From positions 992,001-1,056,000 of the forward strand of contig LT608311.1 of assembly GCA_900095875.1 (NCBI GenBank): a stretch of 64,000 bases of DNA, in the 5' to 3' direction. The DNA is from Caecibacter massiliensis (lineage in GTDB: Bacteria; Bacillota; Negativicutes; Veillonellales; Megasphaeraceae). This document shows positions 33,865 to 43,406 of the stretch, piece by piece. Within the stretch, counting starts at the first letter, position 1, and each line of letters begins with the position of its first letter. The position numbers were made by a program, and so were the translations under genes. The notes beneath the pieces were generated by a model that was not told the DNA's origin, did no database searches, and saw only the letters and a program-made list of their open reading frames with translations.

Positions 33865-35013
33865 TTACTGTAAAGGCGTCCATTTCCCGTCTTTGATGAC
33901 CAGTACGTCCAGATCCATCGACGGATCGCGATGATCATCAAAGGAGAATACGCCGGTTGCACCTTCAAAATTCGTAATCTGTGCCAGGGCATCGCGGAAC
34001 TTCTTGCGGTTCGTCGTCGTGCCCGATTTTTCTACGGCTTCGTGGATGATGTACATGGCATCGTAAGCCTGGGCCGCAAACTGGTCCGGTTCATGACCGT
34101 ATTTGGCAACGAAGGCTTTACGGAAATTCTGAGCTTTTTCACTCTGCCGTTCCGGGTTCCACGGCGTAGCTACCATCGTACCATCGGCAGCGGCACCAGC
34201 CTGTTTGATATATTCCGGACTGTTGAATCCGTTATTGCCGATAATCGGCTGGTTCATCCCCATTTCACGGGCTTTCTTAGCAATGAGAGCGCCTTCCTGA
34301 TAGAGGCCTGCCACGGCGATGACATCAGGATTGGTGGCCTGGATTTTTGTCAGCTGTGCCGAGAAATCCGTATCTTTATCGGCAAAGGTTTCCGTATCGA
34401 CGACTTCGATACCGTCATCGGCAAAGACCTGCTGATAAATCTTGCTTTCACCAACCATCTGGTCGTTATTGTTGGAATATAACAGAGCCACTTTCTTGAA
34501 GCCCAATTTCTGCTGTGCTTTCTTTACCGTCTGGGGAATAGCCAGTTTGCCCGGGATGGCGTTGCGGAAAATATAATCGCCAATGTTGGTGACATCCGGT
34601 CCGGTCCCACCGGTAGTAAAGCAGACGACCTTGTCCTGTTGGGCAATCGGGCCGGATGCCATAATTTCACCGGTCGTCATAGGTCCTTCGATGGCCAGGA
34701 CCTTGTCCTGTTCGATTGCTTTCTTCGTCGCATTGATGGCTTCTGTCTTATCCAGCTTCGTATCGTAGGTCTTAAGGTCTATCTTTACTTTCGTATTAGG
34801 ATCTTTATTGATTTCTTCTACAGCCAGGTCTACCCCTTCTTTCATTGCCTGTCCATAAGCAGCACCCGGACCGGTATAGGCCGTGATAAATCCGATTTTG
34901 GCTGATTTACCGTTACTGTCCCCGTCTTTGCTGCCCCCACAGCCGGCGATGGATACGGCCGTCATGACAGCCAGTCCCGCAACAACAATTTGTTTTAATA
35001 ATGTGTGTTTCAT
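33865..35013 (-). CDS. livJ: Branched-chain amino acid-binding lipoprotein LivJ
   Basis: A 382-residue periplasmic-binding-fold protein anchored as a lipoprotein (lipobox SIAGC near residue 25). The leucine-binding domain is seen in AKIGFITAYTGPGAAYGQAM, GPMTTGEIMASGPIAQQ and VALLYSNNNDQMVGESK. First gene of livJHMGF, immediately downstream of the T-box leader. Confidence 0.95.
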   Translation of the reverse strand: MKHTLLKQIVVAGLAVMTAVSIAGCGGSKDGDSNGKSAKIGFITAYTGPGAAYGQAMKEGVDLAVEEINKDPNTKVKIDLKTYDTKLDKTEAINATKKAIEQDKVLAIEGPMTTGEIMASGPIAQQDKVVCFTTGGTGPDVTNIGDYIFRNAIPGKLAIPQTVKKAQQKLGFKKVALLYSNNNDQMVGESKIYQQVFADDGIEVVDTETFADKDTDFSAQLTKIQATNPDVIAVAGLYQEGALIAKKAREMGMNQPIIGNNGFNSPEYIKQAGAAADGTMVATPWNPERQSEKAQNFRKAFVAKYGHEPDQFAAQAYDAMYIIHEAVEKSGTTTNRKKFRDALAQITNFEGATGVFSFDDHRDPSMDLDVLVIKDGKWTPLQ

Positions 35014-35039
35014 GATTACTCCACTCTCCTCTTCTTATT

Positions 35040-35318
35040 CCCATATAAAAAACACCCCCTGTTTCCGCCAGTTCCGGCCGAAACAGGGGCGTCTGTACGC
35101 GGTACCACCCTGCATTATACTTTGGTGTATCGATAACGGGATATCCGCTTTCCCTTACTTAATTCAGGAAAAGTACTCACGAGTGATATATTCGCCTGAC
35201 GGCTTTATCCGTTCACACCAGCCACGGACTCTCTGAAAAAGTAGACGCCACACTTTTTGCTCTCGCTCATCGTATATATGGGTTGTTGTATTGGTCTGCA
35301 TGTCTGTTTGACTTGCAT
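35040..35318 (-). promoter_or_regulatory. T-box leader controlling livJHMGF (probable Ile specifier)
   Basis: Read on the minus strand, the T-box sequence GCAGGGTGGTACCGCG occupies about 35113-35098. Stem I features come before it (AGAGAGTCC...GGTGTGAA, then GAATATATCACTCGTGAG, in which ATC is the probable specifier codon). A terminator stem (35089-35056, CCCCTGTTTC with its complement) and T6 follow. Uncharged tRNA-Ile would stabilise the antiterminator and switch on the transporter operon. The T-box call is firm; the specifier assignment is inference from the loop position. Confidence 0.93.
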
Positions 35319-35324
35319 GGCAAC

Positions 35325-35352
35325 ATTATAAGGCGTTTTCTCTCCCTGTCAA
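35325..35352 (-). promoter_or_regulatory. Promoter of the T-box/liv operon
   Basis: TTGACA (35352-35347), 16-bp spacer, TATAAT (35330-35325) on the minus strand, starting transcription about 7 bp before the leader. Confidence 0.9.
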
Positions 35353-35470
35353 GGATTATTATTCTGATTGTTTATCATGTTTTCTATTTTCTATTCTCAT
35401 AGGTTATGGTTAATCGTTTTACGCTGTTTGTATGTTTATTCACCTAAAAAGCCGGAAATCCTCCCTACAG

Positions 35471-35519
35471 AAACGACGACCCTATGAAGCCATTCGTACT
35501 TCATGGGGCCGTCGTTTTT
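35471..35519. terminator. Hairpin after the alkaline phosphatase gene
   Basis: AACGACG...ATGAAG pairs with CTTCAT...CGTCGTT around a 9-nt loop. T5 follows on the plus strand and a weaker T3 on the minus strand; it probably ends the minus-strand phosphatase gene. Confidence 0.6.
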
Positions 35520-35542
35520 ATCTTGTCGATATAAGGGGACGA

Positions 35543-37387
35543 TTATTTCACATTTTTTGTGGCATCAATGCCCAGGGCACGCATAATACCGAAGAAGACT
35601 TCCGTATTATCCATGACACCGTTAAAGTATTCCGAGCCGGGGCCTTCTGCATTCAGCGGCACATCGTCGGCTGCATGGCATTCATCGCCGATGGTATCGG
35701 GAATATTGGCCGGGATGAGTTCGACGGGATCACCGTCATGATGACGGGCCGGGTTAGCTTTGGCAACGACTGTCGATACCTGATGGTATTCCGTCTTGTC
35801 ACCAATCTGCTGAGCTTCCTGCTTGGTGACTTTTTCCGTAATCGTCGGCGCCGTCGGTTTCTGCTGGAAGTGGAAATTTTCATAATAAGCCGGATGGTTG
35901 GCATACTGGACGGCCAGGGTTACATCGGGATCGGGATTGTCCGGGAATCCATCGTGGTCAGCATCCTTGAATGTCGGGAAGATAGAATCGGCATAGGTGC
36001 GGACGGCCGCCAGACCTTTCTTTCCATCCCGTTCATGATAGGTACCGGTGATGGATGCGCCGTGGGCATGGTCGGCTACGACGATGATCAGCGTATTATT
36101 ACCATGTTCTTTATTCCATTTCTGGGCATATTCGATGGCCTTATCAAATTCAATCGTATCGTAGGTGGCACGCTGCCAGTCCATGGCGTGGAGTTGTTTA
36201 TCAATGGATGCGCCTTCGATCATGGCGAAGAAACCTTTCGGATTCTGGCTGAGGATGTCGAGAGACTTTTTCGTCATATTGACCAGATTTGGCTGATCCG
36301 TATATTTCCCTAATACTTCAGGATTTTTAAGCATTTTCCGATCGATATAGACATTCATCGTTCCCGGCTTGAATAATCCCAGGAGCGGTTTGTTGGAAGG
36401 CGCTGCCATCATTTCTTTCGATGTCGTGACAAAAGTATAGCCCTTATCTTTGAATTCCTGGATGACATTCTGGTTATCGTGACGTTTCGATCCTTTTTCC
36501 GTCTGTGGGATATACCGGCTGGAACCGCCACCCATGATGACATCCGGGCGATGGTAATCTTCCAGATATTCTGAAGCCAGGTAGTCCTGGTTGGCCCGGC
36601 GGCGCGTATGGCCAATCATGGCAGCCGGCGTTGCATCGGTCGATTCAGCCTGGGTAATGATGCCGACGGACATGCCGCGGCTGCGTTTTACGATTTCACT
36701 GATGTTTTCAACGCGGGGATCGTCGAAGGGATTCTTGGTCGAATCTTCATAGACACCCATAGCATTGACAACCGATTTATGACCCGTCGCATAGGCCGAT
36801 GCCGAGTTGGCACTGTCCGTCGTCAGGGAATCGTAGCCGCTCGTCGTAATCAGGCAGTTATGCGGCATTTTTTCCATGGCCAGCAAGTCATTATATTTCC
36901 CATTGGTCATGCCTTTGGAGATAATACGTGCCATTTCACGGGCCTGCAGCGACATGCCGTCACCGACAAAGAGAATGACATTCTTGGCCTGTTTCTGTGC
37001 TTTTTCCTGAACGACCGTATAGCGGGCATGGCTGACATTACGGCCCGTATCATCCGTCGCAGAAGCCTGCACCGTATAGTTTCCGGCTTTGGGGAAGTTC
37101 ACACTGTTTACACGATAGGAAATAACCCCGTTGTCCAGATTCGCCGCCTTTAGATCTTTTCCGAAAAATTTACCTGCCGGCTGGTTGTTGATGGTGATGT
37201 CCACGTTTTTCAGGTTTTTAGCCTGACTGACTTCTACATCAAAATCAAACTTGGCCCCTGCCAGAAATTTGGCGTTATCTACGGGCAGAATGCGTACGTT
37301 TGCCGCCTGCACGCCGGGAATGATCCCGAAAGCAGAACCGCAGACCATCATCGAAAGAATTGCACGTTTTAACCATGTCTTTTTCAT
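35543..37387 (-). CDS. Alkaline phosphatase, exported
   Basis: A 614-residue secreted phosphomonoesterase. The signal peptide (residues 1-29) ends GVQAA. A beta-sandwich-like domain (about residues 30-125) precedes the alkaline phosphatase core. The nucleophile serine is in TDSANSASAYATGHKS, metal ligands include FVGDGMS, TQAESTDATPAAMIGH, IEGASID and VADHAHG. It releases phosphate outside the cytoplasm. The start at 37387 is chosen because AGGAGG lies 7 bp upstream and it begins the signal peptide. The N-terminal added domain is longer than E. coli PhoA. Confidence 0.9.
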   Translation of the reverse strand: MKKTWLKRAILSMMVCGSAFGIIPGVQAANVRILPVDNAKFLAGAKFDFDVEVSQAKNLKNVDITINNQPAGKFFGKDLKAANLDNGVISYRVNSVNFPKAGNYTVQASATDDTGRNVSHARYTVVQEKAQKQAKNVILFVGDGMSLQAREMARIISKGMTNGKYNDLLAMEKMPHNCLITTSGYDSLTTDSANSASAYATGHKSVVNAMGVYEDSTKNPFDDPRVENISEIVKRSRGMSVGIITQAESTDATPAAMIGHTRRRANQDYLASEYLEDYHRPDVIMGGGSSRYIPQTEKGSKRHDNQNVIQEFKDKGYTFVTTSKEMMAAPSNKPLLGLFKPGTMNVYIDRKMLKNPEVLGKYTDQPNLVNMTKKSLDILSQNPKGFFAMIEGASIDKQLHAMDWQRATYDTIEFDKAIEYAQKWNKEHGNNTLIIVVADHAHGASITGTYHERDGKKGLAAVRTYADSIFPTFKDADHDGFPDNPDPDVTLAVQYANHPAYYENFHFQQKPTAPTITEKVTKQEAQQIGDKTEYHQVSTVVAKANPARHHDGDPVELIPANIPDTIGDECHAADDVPLNAEGPGSEYFNGVMDNTEVFFGIMRALGIDATKNVK

Positions 37388-37616
37388 ACCATGACCTCCT
37401 GATTTCATGCGCTCTTGCAGCATGACCTGGCTTTACTGTTTCTTATGTATCGCATGGTCATTATACGAGGTCTATGTTATAAATCATGTCATTTTTCTGT
37501 ATAATTTCTGTCAATTATCCCGCGGCGACAAAAAAACAGAGCGGCCGCCGGGGCAGCCACTCCATGGTACCGTTTCTCATATATCGTATTGTCTGTCAGC
37601 CTGTACAGTCTGGGAA

Positions 37617-38804
37617 TTACAGGTATCCGGCAGCCTGACCGGCCAGTTTGGTGCGGACAATGCGCGTCACTTTTTCATCGACGAGTCTGCGGAAGGATTC
37701 GTCGTTTTCATAGGCTTTTAACAGGCCGGCATAGGTTTCCTGTTCATGGCCGTAGTCGTGGCAGACGAGGACGATGTCGGCACCGGCCCGGATGGCCATG
37801 ACGCCCATGTCGGAGAAGGCATAGTGTTTGGCCATAGCTCCCATTTCCATGTCATCGGACAGGATGAGGCCTTCATAGCCGAACTGCTGGCGCAGCAGGC
37901 CCGTCATGACCGGCTGGGATACACAGGCCGGAAGTTGTGGATCGAGGGCCGTAAAGGTGACGTTGGACACCATGATGAACATCTTATCGTGGGGTACCTG
38001 TCTGATGAGGTCAGAAAAAGGCTTCATATCAGCTGTCAACAGTTCTTCCCGGCTGGCAGCGACCTGGTCTCCGTCGAGATGGGGATCGGTCCGGACCTTT
38101 CCGATACCGGGAAAGTGTTTGAGAGAACACCAGATCTTCGCCTCTTCATAGCCTTGTACAGCCTGCAGGGCAAAGGCAGTGACGACGGCAGGATCTCTGC
38201 TGTACGACCGTTCTGACGCAGAACCGAGATCGACGACGGGGGCAAAATTCAGATTAAATCCCAGTTCCTTCAGCTTTTTCCCCGTCGTCAGGGCCCATGT
38301 CCGGGCCGCTGCGGGGTCGTCATTTTCTCCCAGCTGCTGTTCACTGGGCACGCGGGGAAAGGCCTCGCGCATGCGCAGGACAAATCCTCCTTCCTGATCG
38401 ACGGCAATAAAGGGAGGTATATCCTGGCTCTGCCGGCGTATCTGCCGTGCCAGGGCCGCATTCAGGTCTTTTACCTGCTGCGTCGACTGCATATTGCGGT
38501 CAAAGAGGATGACATTTCCCATGTGGTACTGGGCGATCTGGTAGGCCGCATCCTGATCGACCGTCGTCCCCTGGATACCGATCATCATGAGCTGTCCCAC
38601 CCGCTGCTGGGGGCTCATGGACCGGACCTTGTCCCTTGCCTGTTCATCCAGAGTCGATACAGTCCCCGTCCGGCCCGACGCTGCCGCCGTTCCATCCGTA
38701 CGGGAACGGCTCTGCCAAATCCATGCGGCAGCTCCTAGGACTACTATGACGAGTAAGACGATGATACTATATATGAATTTACTGTGCCTGTTCTTGTTCT
38801 TCAT
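37617..38804 (-). CDS. nagZ: Glycoside hydrolase family 3 beta-N-acetylhexosaminidase (NagZ-like), membrane-anchored
   Basis: A 395-residue GH3 enzyme with one N-terminal membrane helix (about residues 11-30). It contains KHFPGIGKVRTDPHLDG (about residue 228), the NagZ signature loop holding the catalytic His, and LILSDDMEMGAM with the nucleophile Asp. It should release GlcNAc from muropeptides or other beta-GlcNAc glycans at the outer face of the membrane. The GHG of canonical KHFPGHG is GIG here, but the His in DPH is kept. Its start overlaps the nagA end by 26 bp, feeding GlcNAc into NagA. Confidence 0.88.
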   Translation of the reverse strand: MKNKNRHSKFIYSIIVLLVIVVLGAAAWIWQSRSRTDGTAAASGRTGTVSTLDEQARDKVRSMSPQQRVGQLMMIGIQGTTVDQDAAYQIAQYHMGNVILFDRNMQSTQQVKDLNAALARQIRRQSQDIPPFIAVDQEGGFVLRMREAFPRVPSEQQLGENDDPAAARTWALTTGKKLKELGFNLNFAPVVDLGSASERSYSRDPAVVTAFALQAVQGYEEAKIWCSLKHFPGIGKVRTDPHLDGDQVAASREELLTADMKPFSDLIRQVPHDKMFIMVSNVTFTALDPQLPACVSQPVMTGLLRQQFGYEGLILSDDMEMGAMAKHYAFSDMGVMAIRAGADIVLVCHDYGHEQETYAGLLKAYENDESFRRLVDEKVTRIVRTKLAGQAAGYL

Positions 38805-39942
38805 TGTATACTAGTTCGCCACCTACCAGCGTCTGTTTGACGTGGAAATCCGTACTATCCAGAATCGCTATATCGGCCAGTTTGCCCTTTTCCAGAGACC
38901 CGATCCGGTCGTATACGCCCAGATCCTTTGCAGGGTTCACTGTCGCCATGGCCACGGCTTCGGGAAGGGGGGCACCACTGTTGATAAGGAAATTCAGAAC
39001 GACCTGATTCATAGCGGCAATACTGCCGGCCAGTGTGCCATCTTCCAGGCGGGCTTCCCCGTTTTTCACGAATACTTTCTGGCCGCCCAGTTCCGATTCT
39101 CCATCGGGCAGCAGGCAGGCCCGCAGCGAATCGGTAATAAGGATGATGCCATCCCGGCCTTTCATGCGGTACACCAGCTTCTGTGCCGCCGGATGGACGT
39201 GGAGATTATCGCAGATGAGCTCGCAGTGGGCTTTCGGGTCCAGCAGGGCGGCCCCGACGATGCCCGGCCGGCGGTGGTGGAGCGGCGTCATGGCATTATA
39301 CATATGGGTAATGTGATAGAACTGGCACTTTTCCATGCATTCCATGACCTGTTCATACGTCGCGCCGCTGTGGCCGACGGAGACGATGATATGATGGTCG
39401 GCGCACTCTTTCAGGAAGGTCTTGTCCTTTAGCGTTTCCGGCGCCAGGGTGATGATTTTTACCACGTCTTCATATGGTTCAATCCAGGAAAAATCAGCCC
39501 GTGCTATATTCGATTCCTTCTGAGCCCCTTTGTAAGCCGTGCTGATGAACGGTCCTTCCATATGGGCTCCCAGGATCCGGGCGCCGCGGTTCTTCTTCGC
39601 CCTGCGGATACGGCCGAGGGCCCGTTCGATGCGAGGCCGGTCGTAGGTCATGGTCGTCGGCAGGAAGGACGTCACCCCCGTCTTCGGCAGCACCGACTGG
39701 ATCGTCGCCAGCGACTCCTCATTTTCATCCATTGTGTCGGCACCGGCACAGCCGTGGATGTGTTCATTGATGAAACCCGGCACGACAAAGCCGCCGTTGG
39801 CATCAATGAGGTCAGTGCACATGCCCAGATGAAATCCCTTACGGGGTACGATATCGGCAATCGTGTCCCCTTCGTACAACAAAATATGTCCGCCTACGAT
39901 TGCATCGGGCAGGACGATCATCCCATCTATAATCGCTTTCAT
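38779..39942 (-). CDS. nagA: N-acetylglucosamine-6-phosphate deacetylase NagA
   Basis: A 387-residue amidohydrolase that converts GlcNAc-6-P to glucosamine-6-P. Visible motifs are VVPGFINEHIHGCAGAD, GAHMEGPFIS (Glu metal ligand), SVGHSGATYEQ, ITHMYNAMTPLHHRRPGIVGAAL and LITDSLRA (catalytic Asp). Start at 39942 after GGAG 8 bp upstream; the longer form to 39990 lacks support. Divergent from the nan operon; likely shares control by NanR. The GlcNAc-6-P comes from NanE. Confidence 0.95.
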   Translation of the reverse strand: MKAIIDGMIVLPDAIVGGHILLYEGDTIADIVPRKGFHLGMCTDLIDANGGFVVPGFINEHIHGCAGADTMDENEESLATIQSVLPKTGVTSFLPTTMTYDRPRIERALGRIRRAKKNRGARILGAHMEGPFISTAYKGAQKESNIARADFSWIEPYEDVVKIITLAPETLKDKTFLKECADHHIIVSVGHSGATYEQVMECMEKCQFYHITHMYNAMTPLHHRRPGIVGAALLDPKAHCELICDNLHVHPAAQKLVYRMKGRDGIILITDSLRACLLPDGESELGGQKVFVKNGEARLEDGTLAGSIAAMNQVVLNFLINSGAPLPEAVAMATVNPAKDLGVYDRIGSLEKGKLADIAILDSTDFHVKQTLVGGELVYNEEQEQAQ

Positions 39943-39989
39943 CGCATTCACTCCTATACTATTACTATGGCAGATACGGGTCATCTGCA

Positions 39990-40170
39990 TACCTTGTTAC
40001 AGTATATCATATGGCCCATACTTGTCATCTCTATTGTATCACCTTTTTATTTTAAAGAAAATAAATTTCATAAATTGATAGCTAGAATATTTTTATATGA
40101 AATATTATTGCATTTTTGACAGTCTGATGCTATACTTCTGGTGTAACAAATTTCATAAACTATCTGTTCA
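39990..40170. promoter_or_regulatory. Divergent nagZA / nan promoter region with repeated ATTTCATA sites
   Basis: AAATTTCATAAA occurs at 40064-40075 and again at 40148-40159, and the inverse TATGAAAT at 40096-40103. A plus-strand promoter TTGCAT (40108-40113), 17 bp, TGCTATACT (40128-40136) lies between the second and third sites. The sites are good candidates for binding by the RpiR-type NanR encoded downstream. Confidence 0.6.
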
Positions 40171-40208
40171 GCAGACACTATAGGACTGTCATAGCAAGGA
40201 GGAACAAC

Positions 40209-40874
40209 ATGCTGGAACAATTTAAAGGAAAACTCATCATTTCATGCCAGGCTCTGCCCGACGAACCGCTCCACAGCTCATTCATCATGGGCCGCATGGC
40301 TCTGGCTGCCAAACAGGCTGGTGCCGTCGGTATCCGGGCCCAGAGCACCGACGATATCCGGGAAATCAAAAAAGTGACGGGACTGCCGGTCATCGGCCTC
40401 ATCAAACGGAACTTTGACGATTCAGAAATCTACATCACCCCGACCCATCAGGAAATTGCCGAACTGCTCGATACGTCCTGTGAAATCATCGCCCTCGACG
40501 CAACGCTGCGCAAGCGCCCGGGAGATGAAAAACTGGCCGATCTGGTAGACCAGATACACGCCGGAGGCCGCCTGGCCCTGGCCGATATCTCCAACGACGC
40601 CGAAGGCCTGAACGCAGAAAAGATCGGCTTTGACTGCGTATCTACCACCATGTCCGGCTACACGCCCTATACGCCGTCCTTCGAAGGCCCGGACTACGGC
40701 CTCGTCGCCCGCATGGCCGGCCAGCTTTCCATCCCCGTCTTTGCCGAAGGCCGCATCAACACGCCGGAAGACCTCCGACGGGTCTACGAATGCGGCGCCT
40801 ACGGTGCCATCGTCGGCTCGGCTATTACCCGTCCCCAGCTGATTGCCAAAAAATTTGTCGATATTTTAAAGTAA
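40209..40874 (+). CDS. nanE: N-acetylmannosamine-6-phosphate 2-epimerase NanE
   Basis: A 221-residue TIM-barrel epimerase converting ManNAc-6-P to GlcNAc-6-P. The family sequence is plain: KLIISCQALPDEPLHSS at the start, GLIKRNFDDSEIYITPT, ALDATLRKRP, and GRINTPEDLRRVYECGAYGAIVGSAITRP. First gene of the plus-strand nan operon, with AAGGAGG 8 bp upstream. Confidence 0.96.
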   Translation: MLEQFKGKLIISCQALPDEPLHSSFIMGRMALAAKQAGAVGIRAQSTDDIREIKKVTGLPVIGLIKRNFDDSEIYITPTHQEIAELLDTSCEIIALDATLRKRPGDEKLADLVDQIHAGGRLALADISNDAEGLNAEKIGFDCVSTTMSGYTPYTPSFEGPDYGLVARMAGQLSIPVFAEGRINTPEDLRRVYECGAYGAIVGSAITRPQLIAKKFVDILK

Positions 40875-40920
40875 ATCATATATAAACCTATATTACACGC
40901 ACTACCGAGGAGGATGCATT

Positions 40921-41802
40921 ATGTCACAGAGAGATTTAAAAGGATTGTTTTCCGCACTGCTCGTTTCCTTTGATGAACAGGGAAATATCAATGAAAAAGG
41001 CCTGCGCCAGATTATCCGCTACAACATCGACGTCAACCACATGGACGGCCTGTATGTAGGCGGCAGCACGGGAGAAAACTTCATGCTGTCTACGGACGAA
41101 AAGAAACGCATTTTTGAAATCGCCAAAGATGAAGCCAAAGATTCCCTGACCCTCATCGCCCAGGTCGGCTCGGTCAACCTGAAGGAATCGGTCGAACTGG
41201 CAAAATTCGTCACCGACTTAGGCTACGATGCCATCAGCGCCGTCACGCCGTTCTATTATAAATTTACCTTCGATGAAATCAAGAACTATTACAACACCAT
41301 CATCGGTGCCGTCGATAACCGCATGATCATCTATTCCATTCCCTTCCTGACCGGCGTTGATATGAGCCTGAGCCAGTTCGGCGAACTCTTCTCCAATCCG
41401 AAAATCGTCGGCGTCAAATTCACCCAGGCTGACTTCTATCTCCTGGAACGCATACGCAAGACCTTCCCGGATAAACTGATTTATGCCGGGTTTGACGAAA
41501 TGCTCCTGCCGGCCACGGTCCTCGGCGTCGATGGCGCCATCGGCTCTACGTACAACATCAATGGACGCCGCGGCCGTCAGATCTTTGAACTGGCAAAAGC
41601 ACAAAAAATCACGGAAGCACTGGAAGTACAGCACGTCACCAACGACCTCATTACGGACATCCTCGACAACGGCCTCTATGGCACGATCAAGCTGCTCCTC
41701 CAGGAAGCCGGCGTCGATGCAGGCTACTGCCGTGAACCCATGAAGAAATATACCCCGGAAATGGTAGCACGGGCCAAAGAAATCTATAAGAAATATTTCT
41801 AA
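40921..41802 (+). CDS. nanA: N-acetylneuraminate lyase NanA
   Basis: A 293-residue aldolase that splits sialic acid into ManNAc and pyruvate. Motifs are VGGSTGENFMLS (pyruvate carboxylate binding), the YSIPFLTG tyrosine near residue 137, and the Schiff-base lysine in GVKFTQADFY near residue 165. It follows nanE by 46 bp. An intercistronic hairpin downstream may lower expression of the later genes. Confidence 0.96.
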   Translation: MSQRDLKGLFSALLVSFDEQGNINEKGLRQIIRYNIDVNHMDGLYVGGSTGENFMLSTDEKKRIFEIAKDEAKDSLTLIAQVGSVNLKESVELAKFVTDLGYDAISAVTPFYYKFTFDEIKNYYNTIIGAVDNRMIIYSIPFLTGVDMSLSQFGELFSNPKIVGVKFTQADFYLLERIRKTFPDKLIYAGFDEMLLPATVLGVDGAIGSTYNINGRRGRQIFELAKAQKITEALEVQHVTNDLITDILDNGLYGTIKLLLQEAGVDAGYCREPMKKYTPEMVARAKEIYKKYF

Positions 41803-41839
41803 TGTTCTGATTCCACTCACTCCCGTTTCCATTGCAGAT

Positions 41840-41868
41840 AAGCGCCGGAAACATCTGGCGCTTTTTCT
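41840..41868 (+). terminator. Intercistronic hairpin between nanA and the symporter gene
   Basis: AAGCGCC (41840-41846) pairs with GGCGCTT (41857-41863) and is followed by T5. It probably gives partial termination within the operon. Confidence 0.65.
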
Positions 41869-41902
41869 GTATCCGGGACCTAGTTTAAAGGAGGACACCC
41901 CT

Positions 41903-43387
41903 ATGCACGAAGGATTTACCTGGATCGATACCGTTGTTTTAGTCTTATACCTGTTAGGCGTCCTGCTGGCCGGCCTCTATTTCTCCAAGAAGGAAATGAA
42001 AGGCAAGGAATTCTTCAAGGGCGACGGCACTATCCCCTGGTGGGTCACCTGCGTCTCCATCTTCGCCACCCTTCTCAGCCCGATTTCCTTCTTGTCCCTG
42101 CCGGGCAATTCCTATAAAGGATCGTGGATCCTCTGGTGGGCCCAGCTGGGCATGCTCATCGCCATCCCGCTGACCATCAAGTACTTCCTGCCCATCTACA
42201 GCCGTCTGGAAATCGACACGGCCTACCATTATCTGCAGAAGCGCTTTGAAAGCAAAAACCTCCGCATCCTGGGGGCTGCCATGTTCATCATCTACCAGCT
42301 GGGCCGCATGTCCATCATCATGTACCTGCCGTCCATCGCCCTGGCAGAACTGACCGGCATCGATGTCAATATCCTGATCGTCGTCATGGGCGTCATCGCC
42401 ATCATTTATTCCTATTCCGGCGGACTGAAAGCCGTCCTCTACACCGACTTCATCCAGGGCATGGTCCTCATCTTTGGCATCGCCCTGACGCTGGTCGTCA
42501 TGATCGGCGACATCCACGGCGGATTCGGCACCATCATGGATACGCTGACGACAGGCCACAAATTCATGTTCCAGAATGAAGTATGGATGAGCCCGGATAT
42601 CATTTCGACCAGTGTCTTCATCGTCTTCATCGGCGGCGGCCTGGCCACCTTTGCCTCGTACGTCTCCAGTCAGGATATCGTACAGCGGTTCACGACGACG
42701 ACGGATATCAAGCAGCTGAACAAAATGACTCTCGGCAACGGCGTTCTGTCCATTTTCGCCGCCACTGTATTTTACCTCGTCGGCACCAGCCTCTACGTTT
42801 TCTATCAGCAGAACCCGGACCTGCTCATGACCAGCCGTCAGGATCTGGTATTTGCCAGCTATATTACGTATGAACTGCCGGCAGGCGTTACGGGCATCCT
42901 CCTGGCCGCTATTTACGCCGCTTCCCAGTCCACTTTGTCTACGGGCATCAATTCCGTCGCTACCAGCTGGGTCCTCGACATCCAGTCCGTCCTCAACCCG
43001 GATCTGGACAGCCGGAAGCAGACGCGCATCGCCAAGCTCGTCTCCCTGGGCATCGGCATCCTGTCCATCATCGTCGCCATGGTCATGGCCGTCAGCGATA
43101 TCCACTCGGCCTACGAATGGTTCAACAGCTTCATCGGCCTGGCCCTGGGCTCACTGGCCGGCATGTTCGTCCTGGGAGCCTTCAGCAAACACGCCAACAC
43201 CAAAGGCGCGTTCGTCGGCTTTATCTGTTCCACTGCCGTCGTCATGTATCTGAAATACTTCGTCCCTTCCGTCTCGTTCTGGTCCTATACGGCTATCACC
43301 ATCATCCTTTCTCTGGTAGTCGGTACCATCGTCAGCCGTCTGACGGGCAAAGACTATACGGCACCGGAAGGAACGACAGCCGATTAA
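41903..43387 (+). CDS. Sodium:solute symporter, probable sialic acid transporter
   Basis: A 494-residue SSS-family carrier of about 13 helices. WWVTCVSIFATLLSPISFLSLPG near residue 45, SYSGGLKAVLYTDFIQG near residue 170 and SQSTLSTGINSVATSW (Na2-site region) are typical. It most likely imports N-acetylneuraminate with Na+, since it sits between nanA and nanQ in a complete sialic-acid operon and no TRAP or ABC sialate system is present there. Start at 41903 follows AAAGGAGG. Confidence 0.88.
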   Translation: MHEGFTWIDTVVLVLYLLGVLLAGLYFSKKEMKGKEFFKGDGTIPWWVTCVSIFATLLSPISFLSLPGNSYKGSWILWWAQLGMLIAIPLTIKYFLPIYSRLEIDTAYHYLQKRFESKNLRILGAAMFIIYQLGRMSIIMYLPSIALAELTGIDVNILIVVMGVIAIIYSYSGGLKAVLYTDFIQGMVLIFGIALTLVVMIGDIHGGFGTIMDTLTTGHKFMFQNEVWMSPDIISTSVFIVFIGGGLATFASYVSSQDIVQRFTTTTDIKQLNKMTLGNGVLSIFAATVFYLVGTSLYVFYQQNPDLLMTSRQDLVFASYITYELPAGVTGILLAAIYAASQSTLSTGINSVATSWVLDIQSVLNPDLDSRKQTRIAKLVSLGIGILSIIVAMVMAVSDIHSAYEWFNSFIGLALGSLAGMFVLGAFSKHANTKGAFVGFICSTAVVMYLKYFVPSVSFWSYTAITIILSLVVGTIVSRLTGKDYTAPEGTTAD

Positions 43388-43406
43388 TCGTAAAGGAGCC
43401 ACTCGT

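Noticed and set aside
41954-43105. Minus-strand open frame of 383 codons over the symporter gene
   Set aside because: Very rich in Asp, Gln and Gly, no ribosome site, antisense to an obvious SSS symporter.
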